Positions 7,836-16,064 are shown, counted from the stretch's first letter. The stretch: 32,839 nucleotides of DNA from Clostridia bacterium (GCA_017541105.1 JAFXZS010000020.1:1-32839); one strand, 5' to 3'. Translations and numbers: made by a program. Notes: a model not told the origin generated them from the sequence alone.

Positions 7836-8024
7836 GCTTCGTGGCCAACTTTTCTGCTCGGTTTGTAAGAGTTGCCGCTCTTGCAAACCACCGCTGTTTT
7901 CTGTTTCGGTGGTTATATATCACAAATTGTTCCAAAATACAGCCATTTTATTCTAACATTTGGAAACTTTTTGCTGGATTTTGATTTTTATCGTACCCAT
8001 ATTGGAATAATTGCCTATATTATG
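7836..8024. other. AT-rich spacer with two overlapping hairpins
   Basis: No convincing gene. GTTTGTAAGAG/CTCTTGCAAAC (7861-7888, one G-T pair) and ACCACCG/CGGTGGT (7887-7913) form adjoining hairpins sharing a border. Open frames here have no proper start or ribosome site. Confidence 0.4.
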
Positions 8025-8052
8025 TTGACATTACCCCTTTTGCCGTTAAAAT
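8025..8052 (+). promoter_or_regulatory. Sigma-A-type promoter before the broken XRE gene
   Basis: A perfect -35 TTGACA (8025-8030), 16-base spacer and TAAAAT (8047-8052). It is followed by GAAGAGGTGG and the remains of a helix-turn-helix gene. Confidence 0.55.
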
Positions 8053-8080
8053 ATGGTGAAGAGGTGGTTCTTTGCCGTGA

Positions 8081-8190
8081 TCATTTAATAAACTCTGGAA
8101 ACTCCTTGTCGATAGAAATATAAAGAAACGTGATCTGATTCACGAAGTCGGCATTAGTGCGAACGCGTTGAATCACCTCAACAAGAGAGA
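8081..8190 (+). pseudogene. XRE/Cro-type helix-turn-helix remnant
   Basis: The frame after the TGA at 8078 encodes NKLWKLLVDRNIKKRDL then IHEVGISANALNHLNKRED. This is the first three to four helices of a small Cro/C1-type regulator of the kind that usually begins MISYNKLWKLL. The start is broken: the GTG that should begin the gene (8077) is out of frame with the helix-turn-helix, as if two bases were lost. After RED the frame runs straight into unrelated GH2-like sequence, so the rest of the regulator is missing. The promoter upstream is still intact. Confidence 0.55.
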
Positions 8191-8407
8191 GGATCCTGGC
8201 CTTTTTCCGGCGGCCGGTCTGTGCAAACCTGTCCGCTGCACACCGACCCTTCGTTACGGCGAAAGTTCCAATGCATATCCGCTGTGGATCTATCCGGATG
8301 AGGAACCCTCCTGTCCTTCAGATGTGCTGGAATGCCGGGTTCTGGATGGGAGAGCGCGGCAGGTCCTTGCAGCCGGCGGCAAGGTTTTTCTCGCGCCGGA
8401 CAGTTGA
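8191..8407 (+). pseudogene. GH2-type glycosidase fragment fused to the XRE remnant
   Basis: In the same frame as the helix-turn-helix remnant, this stretch encodes RYGESSNAYPLWIYPDEE, then VLECRVLDGRARQVLAAGGK and VFLAPDS before a TGA. That pattern (a substrate-loop sequence with PLWIYP, then a strand-helix-strand ending GGKVFLAP) is familiar from the region after the barrel in large GH2 proteins. Only about 70 residues remain, on the opposite strand to the operon that contains another broken GH2 gene. It is clearly a fragment; the family call is moderate. Confidence 0.45.
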
Positions 8408-8414
8408 TCTCCGG

Positions 8415-9065
8415 TTACCGGACCAGTCCCATCGCTTTCAGTTCCCGCGCGGCGGCGGCCGCGAAGCGTTCCGCGCCGGCCCGCCGTGTATGGGCGTTGT
8501 CCTGCAGTCCTTCCGGATACCGTTCATCCTGTCCCGGAAGAAGCTGCATAAACAGTTCCTTGCTGCCTTCCTCTCCAAGGGATTCGACAATCCGGTAACT
8601 TTCCGTGTACAGGTCGATCAGGGAAACCCCTGCCTCTTCCGCCACCTGGCGCATGACGGCAGGATATTTCCCGTGCGTCGGCTGCAGTCTGCCGTCCTGC
8701 CAGACCCGCATGCAGATCGGTGTCAGCAATATCGGCATGGCACCGTATTCCCGGGAATATCGGATAAACACCTGGAGATTCTCCCGGAATGCGCCGTGGG
8801 CATCGCAATAACGCTCCGGCTTTTTTTCATTCTCGTCATTATGGGCAAACTGAATCAGCACAAGATCCCCCGGTCGGGCCTGTTCTCCGACAGGGAACAG
8901 CCGGCCTTCCTGCAGGAAGGTTTTTGTGCTGCGTCCTGCCATGGCCAGGTTGACGATGCTGCATTCCTGCAGGAAATCCTCCAGCAGCTGCCCCCAGCCG
9001 ACCATAAGGGTCTCCGCCGGGTTATAGGATGCGGCAGTCGAATCACCGCAGATAAAGATCTGCAT
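8415..9065 (-). CDS. Rhamnogalacturonan acetylesterase-like SGNH hydrolase (CE12)
   Basis: A 216-residue cytoplasmic SGNH esterase, predicted to remove acetyl groups from rhamnogalacturonan oligosaccharides. The family blocks are present: ICGDST with the nucleophile Ser9, the oxyanion Gly in LAMAGRST, QFAHNDE with the block III Asn, and the DNAH motif near the end (Asp189, His192). The length agrees with Bacillus YesT/RhgT-type enzymes. CGGAGGAC precedes the ATG. It is the last intact gene of the long minus-strand operon, 17 bases after the isomerase-like gene, and is a paralogue of the esterase at 10865. Two divergent copies probably handle different acetyl positions or oligomers (inference). 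Confidence 0.85.
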   Translation of the reverse strand: MQIFICGDSTAASYNPAETLMVGWGQLLEDFLQECSIVNLAMAGRSTKTFLQEGRLFPVGEQARPGDLVLIQFAHNDENEKKPERYCDAHGAFRENLQVFIRYSREYGAMPILLTPICMRVWQDGRLQPTHGKYPAVMRQVAEEAGVSLIDLYTESYRIVESLGEEGSKELFMQLLPGQDERYPEGLQDNAHTRRAGAERFAAAAARELKAMGLVR

Positions 9066-9082
9066 CGCTATAGTCCTCCGGT

Positions 9083-9916
9083 TTACAGTTTTCCGGCAAT
9101 CTCTTCCAGATATATCCTGGCTGGCTCCGCGTTTTCCGGCACTGTGTTTTCCAGCGTCATAGGAAGGTCCCGGGAAGCGGCAAAGGCAAGAAGCTGCTCA
9201 TACTGCATTGACCCGAGCCCGCATGCGCAGGCATTCATCTCTTCGCCGGTGATCACATAGTCTTTCATATGCAGGATTTCAATCCGGTCTCCCAGCAGGG
9301 AAATCGCTCTGCGGATGATATCTTCTGCATCTCCGGCGGTTCTGGGCGAAAGCAGGTTGACTGCGTCCAGGATAATCCGCAGATTCGCGGAGGGAATCTC
9401 CTCCAGCATGCGTGCTGCCCGTTCCGGAGTGGAAACGATGTGGTACCAGACCGGTTCAACCGCCAGCAGCGCGCCGGTTTCTTCCGCGCAACGCACCACC
9501 GGCTGCAGGCTATCCAGGAACAGCCGGAAGGCTTCTTCGCTTTGAGCCGGATCGCAGAAACCGGACTCCAGATTCGCATAGGTTTCCGTGCCGACCACCC
9601 GTGCTCCGGCCATCGCGGCAAAGCGCAGGTGCGCCTTGTAGATCTCCTGTGTGATGGCACGGCGTTCGGGATTGGGATCCGCCAGGTTCAGGTAACATCC
9701 CAGCACGGCGCACTCCATCCCCACCGTCTCAAATTCCTGCCGGAAGGCCTCCGCATATCCTGCTGTCAGTTTTTCCGGAGCATCCGTCATCGAAAAATCA
9801 TCCAGTACCTTGCTGAGGGCAGTATGGGCACAGGAAAACCCCTGGGCTTTTGCAAAAGCCAGGCGTTCCTTCAGTGTTCCGGGAGCTGTGTCATGCAGGC
9901 GAATGCCGATATTCAT
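9083..9916 (-). CDS. Sugar isomerase/epimerase-like TIM-barrel protein
   Basis: A 277-residue protein of the xylose-isomerase-like (AP endonuclease 2) superfamily. The N-terminus MNIGIRLHD is a first barrel strand; GARVVGTET, LLAVEPVWYHIV, LRIILDAVNLL, IEILHMKDYVI and MTLENTV follow as later strands. They carry the Glu, Asp, His and Glu residues that usually bind the divalent metal. No signal peptide. AGGAGAGG precedes the ATG. Members act on keto sugars, sugar acids or inositols, and the reaction cannot be told from sequence alone. In this operon a role in handling rhamnose- or galacturonate-derived sugars is likely. Confidence 0.8.
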   Translation of the reverse strand: MNIGIRLHDTAPGTLKERLAFAKAQGFSCAHTALSKVLDDFSMTDAPEKLTAGYAEAFRQEFETVGMECAVLGCYLNLADPNPERRAITQEIYKAHLRFAAMAGARVVGTETYANLESGFCDPAQSEEAFRLFLDSLQPVVRCAEETGALLAVEPVWYHIVSTPERAARMLEEIPSANLRIILDAVNLLSPRTAGDAEDIIRRAISLLGDRIEILHMKDYVITGEEMNACACGLGSMQYEQLLAFAASRDLPMTLENTVPENAEPARIYLEEIAGKL

Positions 9917-9944
9917 GCTGTATCCTCTCCTTTCGGATGCTTAT

Positions 9945-10872
9945 TTATAAATTGATCCGTAAAGCACCTATCCTCTCGTCCAGTCGGGATTCGGCACCCT
10001 GTACAAAAGGCGCAACTGCTCTGATTTCCATGACCGGAATTCCTTCCTCCGTCACATACGGCTGGCCATCCATCAGACTTTCCTGTCCGTTGACCAGCAG
10101 ATGGGTCTCCCCGATCCGTGCCATAATCCGGTTTTCACCGGATGTCAGGGACAAGATCCCCGCAGTCGGATCCCAGCGGTAATCCAGCCGGTCCGGTGCC
10201 AGCTGCTTCATCCTTTCCAGAATACACAGTACATTGCCCCAGACTGCTCCGTTGCGGTTTACGGCCCGGACGCCTCGGAAATCCGGTTCCTGCCCATTGA
10301 CCAATACCTTGCACCAGTTCTCTGTTTCCAAAATATATTTCAATTCATCCAGTTCGCTCACTGGGAGGACCGTATCCTCTGACGCAGGGTAAACGGGCGT
10401 TTGCGATGGATACAGCTCCCGGAAGCAGAACGGCACAAGAGTTGCAAGATTGCATGGGACCATCTGAAGCAGGATCTCCGCCTCCGGAAGGCCGGAAGCA
10501 GAAAAAGCAATCCGGACCGGACCGGGAATTCTGCCCGCACGAAGCAGAATTCGGTTTGTGCCGCACTCCGCATAAACAAAAGGCTTTCGGATCACGTTAT
10601 CCCGGCATGCTCCGCAGGGATCTCCAGCGTGTTCCGGTAAAAGGCGCAGGTACGCCGCTGTCCGCTGCCTCCGTCTTCAATGGGAACAGTAAACAGATCC
10701 TCTCCGTTGAAAGTATGCGGAAGGACAACCTGTTCCCAGGCGCTGTCGTCATATTCCGGGCTGACAGGAGAACGTCCCTGCCGGTCCCGGCATTTCTCGA
10801 TGGCGGATTCCATTGGAAAACATTGGCCAGGAAAAACCGCCATCCCTGATGAAAGGAATATGTATTATCCAT
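9945..10872 (-). pseudogene. GH2 glycosidase with its core deleted and a frameshift
   Basis: The gene starts MDNTYSFHQGWRFFLANVFQ at 10872, its ATG overlapping the stop of the upstream esterase. The reading frame then shifts near 10815-10840 and continues with YDDSAWEQVVLPHTF and FYRNTLEIPAEHAG, the typical N-terminal sugar-binding domain of GH2 enzymes. At about 10595-10600 the sequence jumps, in another frame, to KPFVYAECGTNRILLRAG and PGPVRIAFSASGLPEAEI, a GH2 C-terminal beta-domain. It ends with a copper-amine-oxidase-N-like 'stalk' segment (LLVNGQESLMDG ... MEIRAVAPFVQG). Everything between, including the whole catalytic barrel, is missing. The last 216 codons (9945-10595) stay open from a GTG but would give no enzyme. 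It was evidently once a co-translated member of the operon. Confidence 0.7.
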
Positions 10873-11533
10873 TGTGTTCCTTTAGAAAAGGCTCACAGCA
10901 GGGAATGCGTCGCATTCCCGCCACCACCAGGGCGCAGATCCGGTTTGCGCCATATGCGTTGAAATGCGTTTTGTCATCATGTCCATCCGGAAAATCCGGA
11001 TTCTCCCCGGGAACCAGACGGACAAACAGCTCTGCAGTCTTTTCTTCTCCGAGGGACAGATACAGTTCCCGGCTGTCCTTCTTCAGGTCAATCAGCGGGA
11101 CCCGTTTCTCATTCGCCAGTTCACGCACCGCCCGGGGGTATTCCCCATGGGTATAAAGCAGGGAACCGTTTCCCACGAAGAAACGCCGGGAAACCGGTGT
11201 CATCAGTATCGGATACGCACCTTTTTCCAAGGCTGTCCTGCAGTACCGCCAGAGGTTTTCCTTATAGGTGGAGTCCGGATCTGTATGTCGCTCGTCGTCC
11301 TTCTCGTCATTATGGCCGAACTGGATCAGCAGAAGATCCCCCGATGAAATGGCCGCTTCGACCGGTTCCCAGAGGCCTTCCTCCAGAAAGCTGCGGGTAC
11401 TGCGGCCGGAAAGGGCGTGATTCCGGACTTCAACACCTTCCTTCACATACTTCGGGAGGGCCCAGCCCCATCCCCGGAACGGAGGCTGGTTATCCTCCAC
11501 CGTGGAATCACCAATAATATAGATGGCAGGCAT
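10865..11533 (-). CDS. Rhamnogalacturonan acetylesterase-like SGNH hydrolase (CE12), second copy
   Basis: A 222-residue SGNH esterase with a complete set of blocks: IIGDST with nucleophile Ser10, HALSGRST, QFGHNDEKDD, and DDKTHFNAYGA near the end with Asp187 and His190. It lacks a signal peptide, so it should deacetylate imported rhamnogalacturonan oligosaccharides in the cytoplasm. It starts 6 bases after the stop of the lyase-like gene, and its ribosome site lies inside that gene's end, so translation is probably coupled. Its own 3' end overlaps the start of the broken GH2 gene. It keeps the THFN version of the His block, closer to the classic family than the DNAHTRR of the copy at 8415. 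Confidence 0.88.
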   Translation of the reverse strand: MPAIYIIGDSTVEDNQPPFRGWGWALPKYVKEGVEVRNHALSGRSTRSFLEEGLWEPVEAAISSGDLLLIQFGHNDEKDDERHTDPDSTYKENLWRYCRTALEKGAYPILMTPVSRRFFVGNGSLLYTHGEYPRAVRELANEKRVPLIDLKKDSRELYLSLGEEKTAELFVRLVPGENPDFPDGHDDKTHFNAYGANRICALVVAGMRRIPCCEPFLKEHNG

Positions 11534-11539
11534 GCTTTT

Positions 11540-12610
11540 TTACCAGTCCTTCCAGACCTGCTTCAGGTCGATCACGCAAACCTGTCCCACGCCGTTTTCG
11601 TCCGGGTTGGAGAAAAGGATCTTGTCCCCTCTGCGGTTAAAGGAAGGGTGCTGATGATCCGCGCCGGATTTGCAGCTTCCGGTGGATGCGATGAATTTTG
11701 ATTTGCCGGTGGCCCGCTCAAAGAGCACAACGCCTTCCTGGATCGTAGTTCCCAGGTAACTGATCCGGTCTGCGCAGAGCCATTTGTGATCCCGGCTGAT
11801 GCAGGGATGCAGGATCTGCGTGCTCTGCGCCGCCACATCGAAATGACGTCCGTCCTTGTCGCCGATGATGATGTTCCCGGTATGGACTTCACCCTTGCTC
11901 CCGTCCACGAAACCTGCCGGATCCAGCTTCATCAGCGCCATTTCCGTGCCGTCGGCGGCCCAGACCTCATGGGTAATCCACTCGCTCGGATGCTCCACAT
12001 AGTAAGGCCGTACATACCGTTCCTTCACGTCAAACATCCAAGTGCGCTGGAAAGCATCGCCTTCTGTTTCATGGATATAGAAGATCAGGTTCTCATCCGA
12101 AGGGCAGATCTGCGCATGCCCAAGGCGGTAATCGCTCTGGTACACCACTTCTGCTTCCTTCCCGGGATCCATGATTACCAGACCGTAATACTTGTTTGCC
12201 AGGTGATAGCTGCAGGCGATTCGCCCGGTATTGGCTGCCGTCAGGTGGCCTGTAATCTGTCCGCCTTTCGGAAGATCCCCGACCTTTGTCATTTCCATGG
12301 TGGAAAGATCCACAGCATAGACTTCCGTTTCATTTTTGCAGGTGTAACCGATGTTCTTCTCCCGGTCCGTGGCAAAACCCCGGTAAGAATAATCCGTCAC
12401 TCGGTCGATCTCGCCGGTCTCCACGTTAGCCCGGTAACAGCCGCCGGACAGTTCCTTTCTGCCGTCTGCCAGTTGCTGCTTCATGAAGAAGAAATACTTG
12501 TCATCTACGGAAAAGTTTTCGCAGGTGAAATACAGTTTGGAGTTTCTTTCCGGACCGTTGGCATACCGCCGGATTTCATAGCCTGTTACCGGATCCCTGT
12601 AAATTTCCAT
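11540..12610 (-). CDS. Oligogalacturonate lyase-like beta-propeller protein (PL22-related)
   Basis: About 356 residues, no signal peptide. The start MEIYRDPVTGYEIRRYANG (12610) has AAAGGGG upstream; a longer frame to 12661 is not needed. The N-terminus matches the opening of oligogalacturonide lyases (a 'DPxTG' strand). The rest is a series of propeller blades (KYFFFMKQQ, NIGYTCKNETEVYAVDL, NLIFYIHETEGD, HKWLCADRISYLG). His-bearing motifs THEVWAADG, ILHPCIS and HQHPSF occur where the metal-binding His/Gln of PL22 lie. Family members split unsaturated digalacturonate to 5-keto-4-deoxyuronate in the cytoplasm. In a rhamnogalacturonan operon the true substrate may be a rhamnose-uronate oligomer. 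A non-enzymatic propeller cannot be excluded. Confidence 0.65.
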   Translation of the reverse strand: MEIYRDPVTGYEIRRYANGPERNSKLYFTCENFSVDDKYFFFMKQQLADGRKELSGGCYRANVETGEIDRVTDYSYRGFATDREKNIGYTCKNETEVYAVDLSTMEMTKVGDLPKGGQITGHLTAANTGRIACSYHLANKYYGLVIMDPGKEAEVVYQSDYRLGHAQICPSDENLIFYIHETEGDAFQRTWMFDVKERYVRPYYVEHPSEWITHEVWAADGTEMALMKLDPAGFVDGSKGEVHTGNIIIGDKDGRHFDVAAQSTQILHPCISRDHKWLCADRISYLGTTIQEGVVLFERATGKSKFIASTGSCKSGADHQHPSFNRRGDKILFSNPDENGVGQVCVIDLKQVWKDW

Positions 12611-12627
12611 TATTCTGTTCCCCTTTG

Positions 12628-13428
12628 TTATAATTTTGCAGTCTTCCCCGCGGGAACGCACACAACTGTTCCGTCGTTGACCGCAATCCAGCAGTCCCCG
12701 GCATTCGGGTTATAGACAAAGCGGTTGTCCGCCGCAAACTGCAGACGGGCAAAATTGTCCATGCAGTCCATGAACTCTATATTGGTACAGTACCAAATGT
12801 CGTCCTTTCCGCCCATCATGCTGCAGAAGGATTCCATCAGGTCCCAGTTGTTTTTATCGTCAAATTCATAGCTGTGGCCCCATACGTACATCAGATACAG
12901 GTATTGCTTTTTGAACAGGCCCAGGAACTGTTCTCCCAGTTCCATCAGTCTGTGGTTGTGATGACAGGTGGCCTGCCAGCGGTACGGGTTTTCCGGCAGG
13001 GCAAAGCCGTCGGAAGAGCCCACCACCCGGGAATAACGGATGCCGAGCGACGGCAGCAGGTTTTCGATATCCTTTGTTACGGAACCATTGGGATAGCTGA
13101 GCCCCCGCACCGGGTATCCGGTCCGTTCCTCCAGGAACTTCCGATCTTCCAGCACTTCCTGTGCCACTTCCGGCAGCGGGCAGCGGGCGATCGTTGGATG
13201 GGTCACGGTATGGCAGGCTACCTCATGGCCTGCGTAAAGTGAGGAAATCTCTTCCGGCATCACCCGGTCTCCCCGTTCGAAAAGGCCGCTGTTGAGATGG
13301 AAGGTGCCTCTGATTCCGTTCTGATTGAAGATTTCCACGAGCCGGCGATCCTGTGTCCGGCCGTCGTCGTAACTCATGGTCAGCGCTTTATGCTTTCCGC
13401 CGGGAAAGCAGCAGTAGATCCGGTTCAT
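12628..13428 (-). CDS. Polysaccharide deacetylase-like protein (NodB/CE4 fold)
   Basis: A 266-residue cytoplasmic protein with the NodB homology domain. TMSYDDG carries the catalytic base Asp21 and metal ligand Asp22, and CHTVTHPT gives the other metal ligands His73 and His77. GLSYPNG is the third motif and YVWGHSYEF a later one. The C-terminal 60 residues form a short beta-rich extension (VYNPNAGDCWIAVNDG). AGGAGGGAG precedes the ATG. CE4 enzymes remove N- or O-acetyl groups with a metal ion; here, next to two CE12 esterases, the substrate is probably an acetylated pectic oligosaccharide. It follows the binding-protein gene, separated by a strong hairpin. Confidence 0.82.
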   Translation of the reverse strand: MNRIYCCFPGGKHKALTMSYDDGRTQDRRLVEIFNQNGIRGTFHLNSGLFERGDRVMPEEISSLYAGHEVACHTVTHPTIARCPLPEVAQEVLEDRKFLEERTGYPVRGLSYPNGSVTKDIENLLPSLGIRYSRVVGSSDGFALPENPYRWQATCHHNHRLMELGEQFLGLFKKQYLYLMYVWGHSYEFDDKNNWDLMESFCSMMGGKDDIWYCTNIEFMDCMDNFARLQFAADNRFVYNPNAGDCWIAVNDGTVVCVPAGKTAKL

Positions 13429-13462
13429 GTTCGTTCTCCCTCCTCATTTGCTTTCAGAAGGA

Positions 13463-13488
13463 GGGGCTGCCGCTGACGCGGCAGCCCC
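13463..13488 (-). terminator. Strong GC hairpin after the first binding-protein gene
   Basis: An 11-bp perfect stem (GGGGCTGCCGC/GCGGCAGCCCC) with loop TGAC, 20 bases after the binding-protein stop on the minus strand. The T-run lies before, not after, the stem, so partial termination or mRNA stabilisation is more likely than a full stop. Confidence 0.55.
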
Positions 13489-13507
13489 CGAAAAAACGGT
13501 TCAGGAA

Positions 13508-15019
13508 TTATTTGCCCAGGGATGCATGATAGGCTTCGTTGTATTCCTGTGTCATGGCGTCGCCGCCCTGCGCAGCCCAGTCGGCCCACGCGGCGCGGAG
13601 GCCGTCTTCATCGATGATGCCGGCGATATACTGCACGGCAGCGTCGGCGATGATGGGGCTCAGCTGTGCGCCGTAGTCGACGTTGGTCTGGCTGACCAGC
13701 GGATAGCAGGGATCCAGCACCGCGTAGGGGGCCAGTTCGACGTTCAGGTCGGCAAAGCGCTGACGGGATTCGCTCAGCTTCATGGCGGGCTCCACAGCGT
13801 GGTAGGAAACGCCCATGTTCAGCTGGTTCAGGTCATGCAGGTACTGTTTGCCGGCATTGCTCTTCTCGTTGTACTCGTCTTCGGGCAGCTTGGAGATGTC
13901 AATGCGGTATCCGTCTTCGCCCACCCAGTAGGTCGCGTTTTCAACGCCCAGGTTCAGCAGGCTGATACCGGCGTCGCTGTTGCACCAGTCGATGAACTTC
14001 ATGACCTTTTCCATGTCTTCTTCCTTGACGGATTTGGTCACGAGGATCTCGCCGGAGAAGCCGGGGTTCTGGGGCCAGATGGTGATGGAGCCGTCCGCCT
14101 TGGCCAGCGGTCCGACCTGCGCCCAGATCGTCTCGGTCACGCCTTCGACGTTGCTCTCGAACCATTCCTGCTGACGGTAGGCGTTGTCCAGGCAGTCAAA
14201 CCGCATGAAGGCCTTGCCGGTACGCTCGATATCGTTCCAGTCGTTGGTGGAAATCTGGGCAAAGTTGGGATCGATGCCGCCGATTTCATACAGATGGCGC
14301 AGCCAGTTCAGGCCTTCCAGGTAAGCGGGGGACAGGTGCGCGGGATAGATGTTTCCGTTCTCGTCAACGCCCCAGTTGTTGGGAGCGCCGAAGGCCACGG
14401 TGATGAAGCTGATGGTGCCCGCGGTGTAGGAGCACATATTCAGCGCGTAGGTATCTTCGCTGACCTTGGCCAGCGCTTCAGCCAGCTCGGTCAGGTCGTC
14501 GATGGTCTTGACTTCCTTGTCGAAGCCCGCCTGCTTGGCGATGTCGGAGCGGTAGTAGGCGCCGCCGCGGGGATAGTTGCGGGTGCGGTAGATGCCGTAG
14601 ATCCGGCCGTCCACGGAAATGTTGTTGTAGATCTGCGGATCGCCCAGGGCCAGGTTCGGATAGTTTGCCGCGTCGTTGACGTAGTCGGTCAGATCCCAGA
14701 ACGCGCCGGCGCGGGCGGAGTTGATGATCAGGGGGCTGCGCGCGTCGGTCGCGGCGATCAGCATCGGCAGGTCCTTGTCCGCCATGGTGGTGTTCAGGAT
14801 GTCACCGTAGTTTTCGTTGGGAGCCCAGGTAATCTGGAGGCGGACGCCGGTCGCTTGCTCGATCGCGTCCAGAACAGGGTTGTTTTCAGCCACAAAATCC
14901 ACGTCCATCGTGAATTCGGGCAGCAGCACGGAGACCACCAGGGGTTCATCCGCGGAGGCGAAGCTCATCATGCCGATGGCAAGCAGCAGCGCCAGGAGAA
15001 CAGAGACCAGTTTCTTCAT
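13508..15019 (-). CDS. ABC sugar-importer substrate-binding protein (system 1)
   Basis: A 503-residue extracellular solute-binding protein of the LplA type paired with LplB/YtcP permeases. The N-terminus is a signal peptide (MKKLVSVLLALLLAIGMM then FASADEP) with an A-S-A type I cleavage site; there is no lipobox Cys, unusual for a Gram-positive binding protein. The mature chain has the two-lobed pattern of family 1 binding proteins (DLPMLIAATDARSPLIINSARAGAFWDLT; VDGRIYGIYRTRNYPRGGAYYRSD; MRFDCLDNAYRQQEWF) and many aromatic residues for sugar stacking. AAGGAGG precedes the ATG. By context it should bind rhamnogalacturonan oligosaccharides bearing unsaturated uronic acid. It is downstream of its permeases and upstream of the deacetylase. 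Confidence 0.9.
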   Translation of the reverse strand: MKKLVSVLLALLLAIGMMSFASADEPLVVSVLLPEFTMDVDFVAENNPVLDAIEQATGVRLQITWAPNENYGDILNTTMADKDLPMLIAATDARSPLIINSARAGAFWDLTDYVNDAANYPNLALGDPQIYNNISVDGRIYGIYRTRNYPRGGAYYRSDIAKQAGFDKEVKTIDDLTELAEALAKVSEDTYALNMCSYTAGTISFITVAFGAPNNWGVDENGNIYPAHLSPAYLEGLNWLRHLYEIGGIDPNFAQISTNDWNDIERTGKAFMRFDCLDNAYRQQEWFESNVEGVTETIWAQVGPLAKADGSITIWPQNPGFSGEILVTKSVKEEDMEKVMKFIDWCNSDAGISLLNLGVENATYWVGEDGYRIDISKLPEDEYNEKSNAGKQYLHDLNQLNMGVSYHAVEPAMKLSESRQRFADLNVELAPYAVLDPCYPLVSQTNVDYGAQLSPIIADAAVQYIAGIIDEDGLRAAWADWAAQGGDAMTQEYNEAYHASLGK

Positions 15020-15086
15020 GGGTATTTCCTCCTTAATAAATTGATGGGATATCGTTCAGCAGCGTTACCCAGCGCTGCGGACAACC

Positions 15087-16052
15087 TCAGCCTTTCAGGG
15101 CGCCGACCATAACGCCCTTGACAAAATACTTCTGCAGGAAGGGATACACGCACATAATCGGTACGGTGGAGACCACGATGACCGCCATCTTGACGGACTG
15201 CTCCGGCGGCTGGACAAACTCGGGGTCCATGTTGGTAATGTCGCCCGCGGAACCGTTCGCCAGGATGATCAGCTCGCGCAGCAGCACCTGCAGCGGCCAC
15301 TTTTCCTTTGCGCCGGTCATGTAGATCATCGCGCCGAAGTAGGCGTTCCAGTGACCCACGGCGTAGAAGAGGCCGAATGTGGCAAGCACCGGAAGGGAGA
15401 GCGGAAGCACGATCCTCCACAGGATCCCGATGTCCGTGCTGCCGTCGATGGCCGCCGACTCCTCCAGCTCCTGGGGGATGCCCTGGAAGAAGTTCTTGAC
15501 GATCATCAGGTTATAGGCGGAAATCGCGCCGGGCAGCAGCACCGCCCAGAAGGTGTTCTTCAGGTTCAGCACGTTGGCGATGATGATGTAGCCGGGAATC
15601 ATGCCGCCCGAGAAGAACATGGAGACGATAACCATATTCAGGAAGAAGTTACGTCCCCGCAGCCGGGTCTTGGACAGCGCGTAGGCCATCGTCACCGTGA
15701 AGAACAGGTTGATGAGCGTGCCGCACACCGTGATGAAGATGGAGTTGCGGAAGCCCTGCAGTATCTTGTTCGAGGAGAAGATGAACTCGTAGGCGTTCAC
15801 CGTGACGTCCTGCGGGATAATGAACAGGGGGCGAGTGGTGATTTCATACTCGGTGGCGAAGGACGCGCCGATGATATAGACGAAGGGGAACAGGGTGGTA
15901 ACCGCGATGACGGTGACGAGCAGGTAGTTCAGCACGTCGAAGACCCGGCTTCCCAGCGTGGCGTTCTGTCCCACCGGGCCGGTGGAGATCCGCATCTTGG
16001 CGCCGTTCCTGCCGTAGAGGACGGGGTTTTCAGCCAATACCTTCTTTTTCAT
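15087..16052 (-). CDS. Carbohydrate ABC permease, YtcP type (system 1)
   Basis: About 321 residues with six membrane segments, the second permease of an oligosaccharide importer. The loop EESAAIDGSTDIGILWRIVL is the EAA motif that docks the ATPase, and the C-terminus YPFLQKYFVKGVMVGALKG is the hallmark of YtcP/LplC-type proteins. The N-terminus has about 35 cytoplasmic residues. The ATG at 16052 (MKKKVLAENP) is preferred since GAGGGGTGG lies before it; a GTG at 16061 is possible. It starts just after the stop of the LplB-type gene. No ATPase gene is present in the operon; the family usually borrows a shared MsmX-type ATPase. Confidence 0.92.
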   Translation of the reverse strand: MKKKVLAENPVLYGRNGAKMRISTGPVGQNATLGSRVFDVLNYLLVTVIAVTTLFPFVYIIGASFATEYEITTRPLFIIPQDVTVNAYEFIFSSNKILQGFRNSIFITVCGTLINLFFTVTMAYALSKTRLRGRNFFLNMVIVSMFFSGGMIPGYIIIANVLNLKNTFWAVLLPGAISAYNLMIVKNFFQGIPQELEESAAIDGSTDIGILWRIVLPLSLPVLATFGLFYAVGHWNAYFGAMIYMTGAKEKWPLQVLLRELIILANGSAGDITNMDPEFVQPPEQSVKMAVIVVSTVPIMCVYPFLQKYFVKGVMVGALKG

Positions 16053-16064
16053 GCCTGCCACCCC

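Noticed and set aside
7299-7886. A 195-codon minus-strand frame through the palindrome and terminator
   Set aside because: It crosses a strong terminator and a repeat, has no family features and overlaps a better-supported gene.
7872-8123. Open frame of 83 codons in the AT-rich spacer
   Set aside because: No ribosome site, low-complexity composition, and it overlaps the XRE promoter and remnant in another frame.
8271-9260. A 329-codon plus-strand frame opposite the CE12 esterase
   Set aside because: Antisense of a gene with all SGNH blocks; no start signal.
13427-15112. A 561-codon plus-strand frame opposite the first binding protein
   Set aside because: Shadow frame without start signals; overlaps the well-supported binding protein completely.
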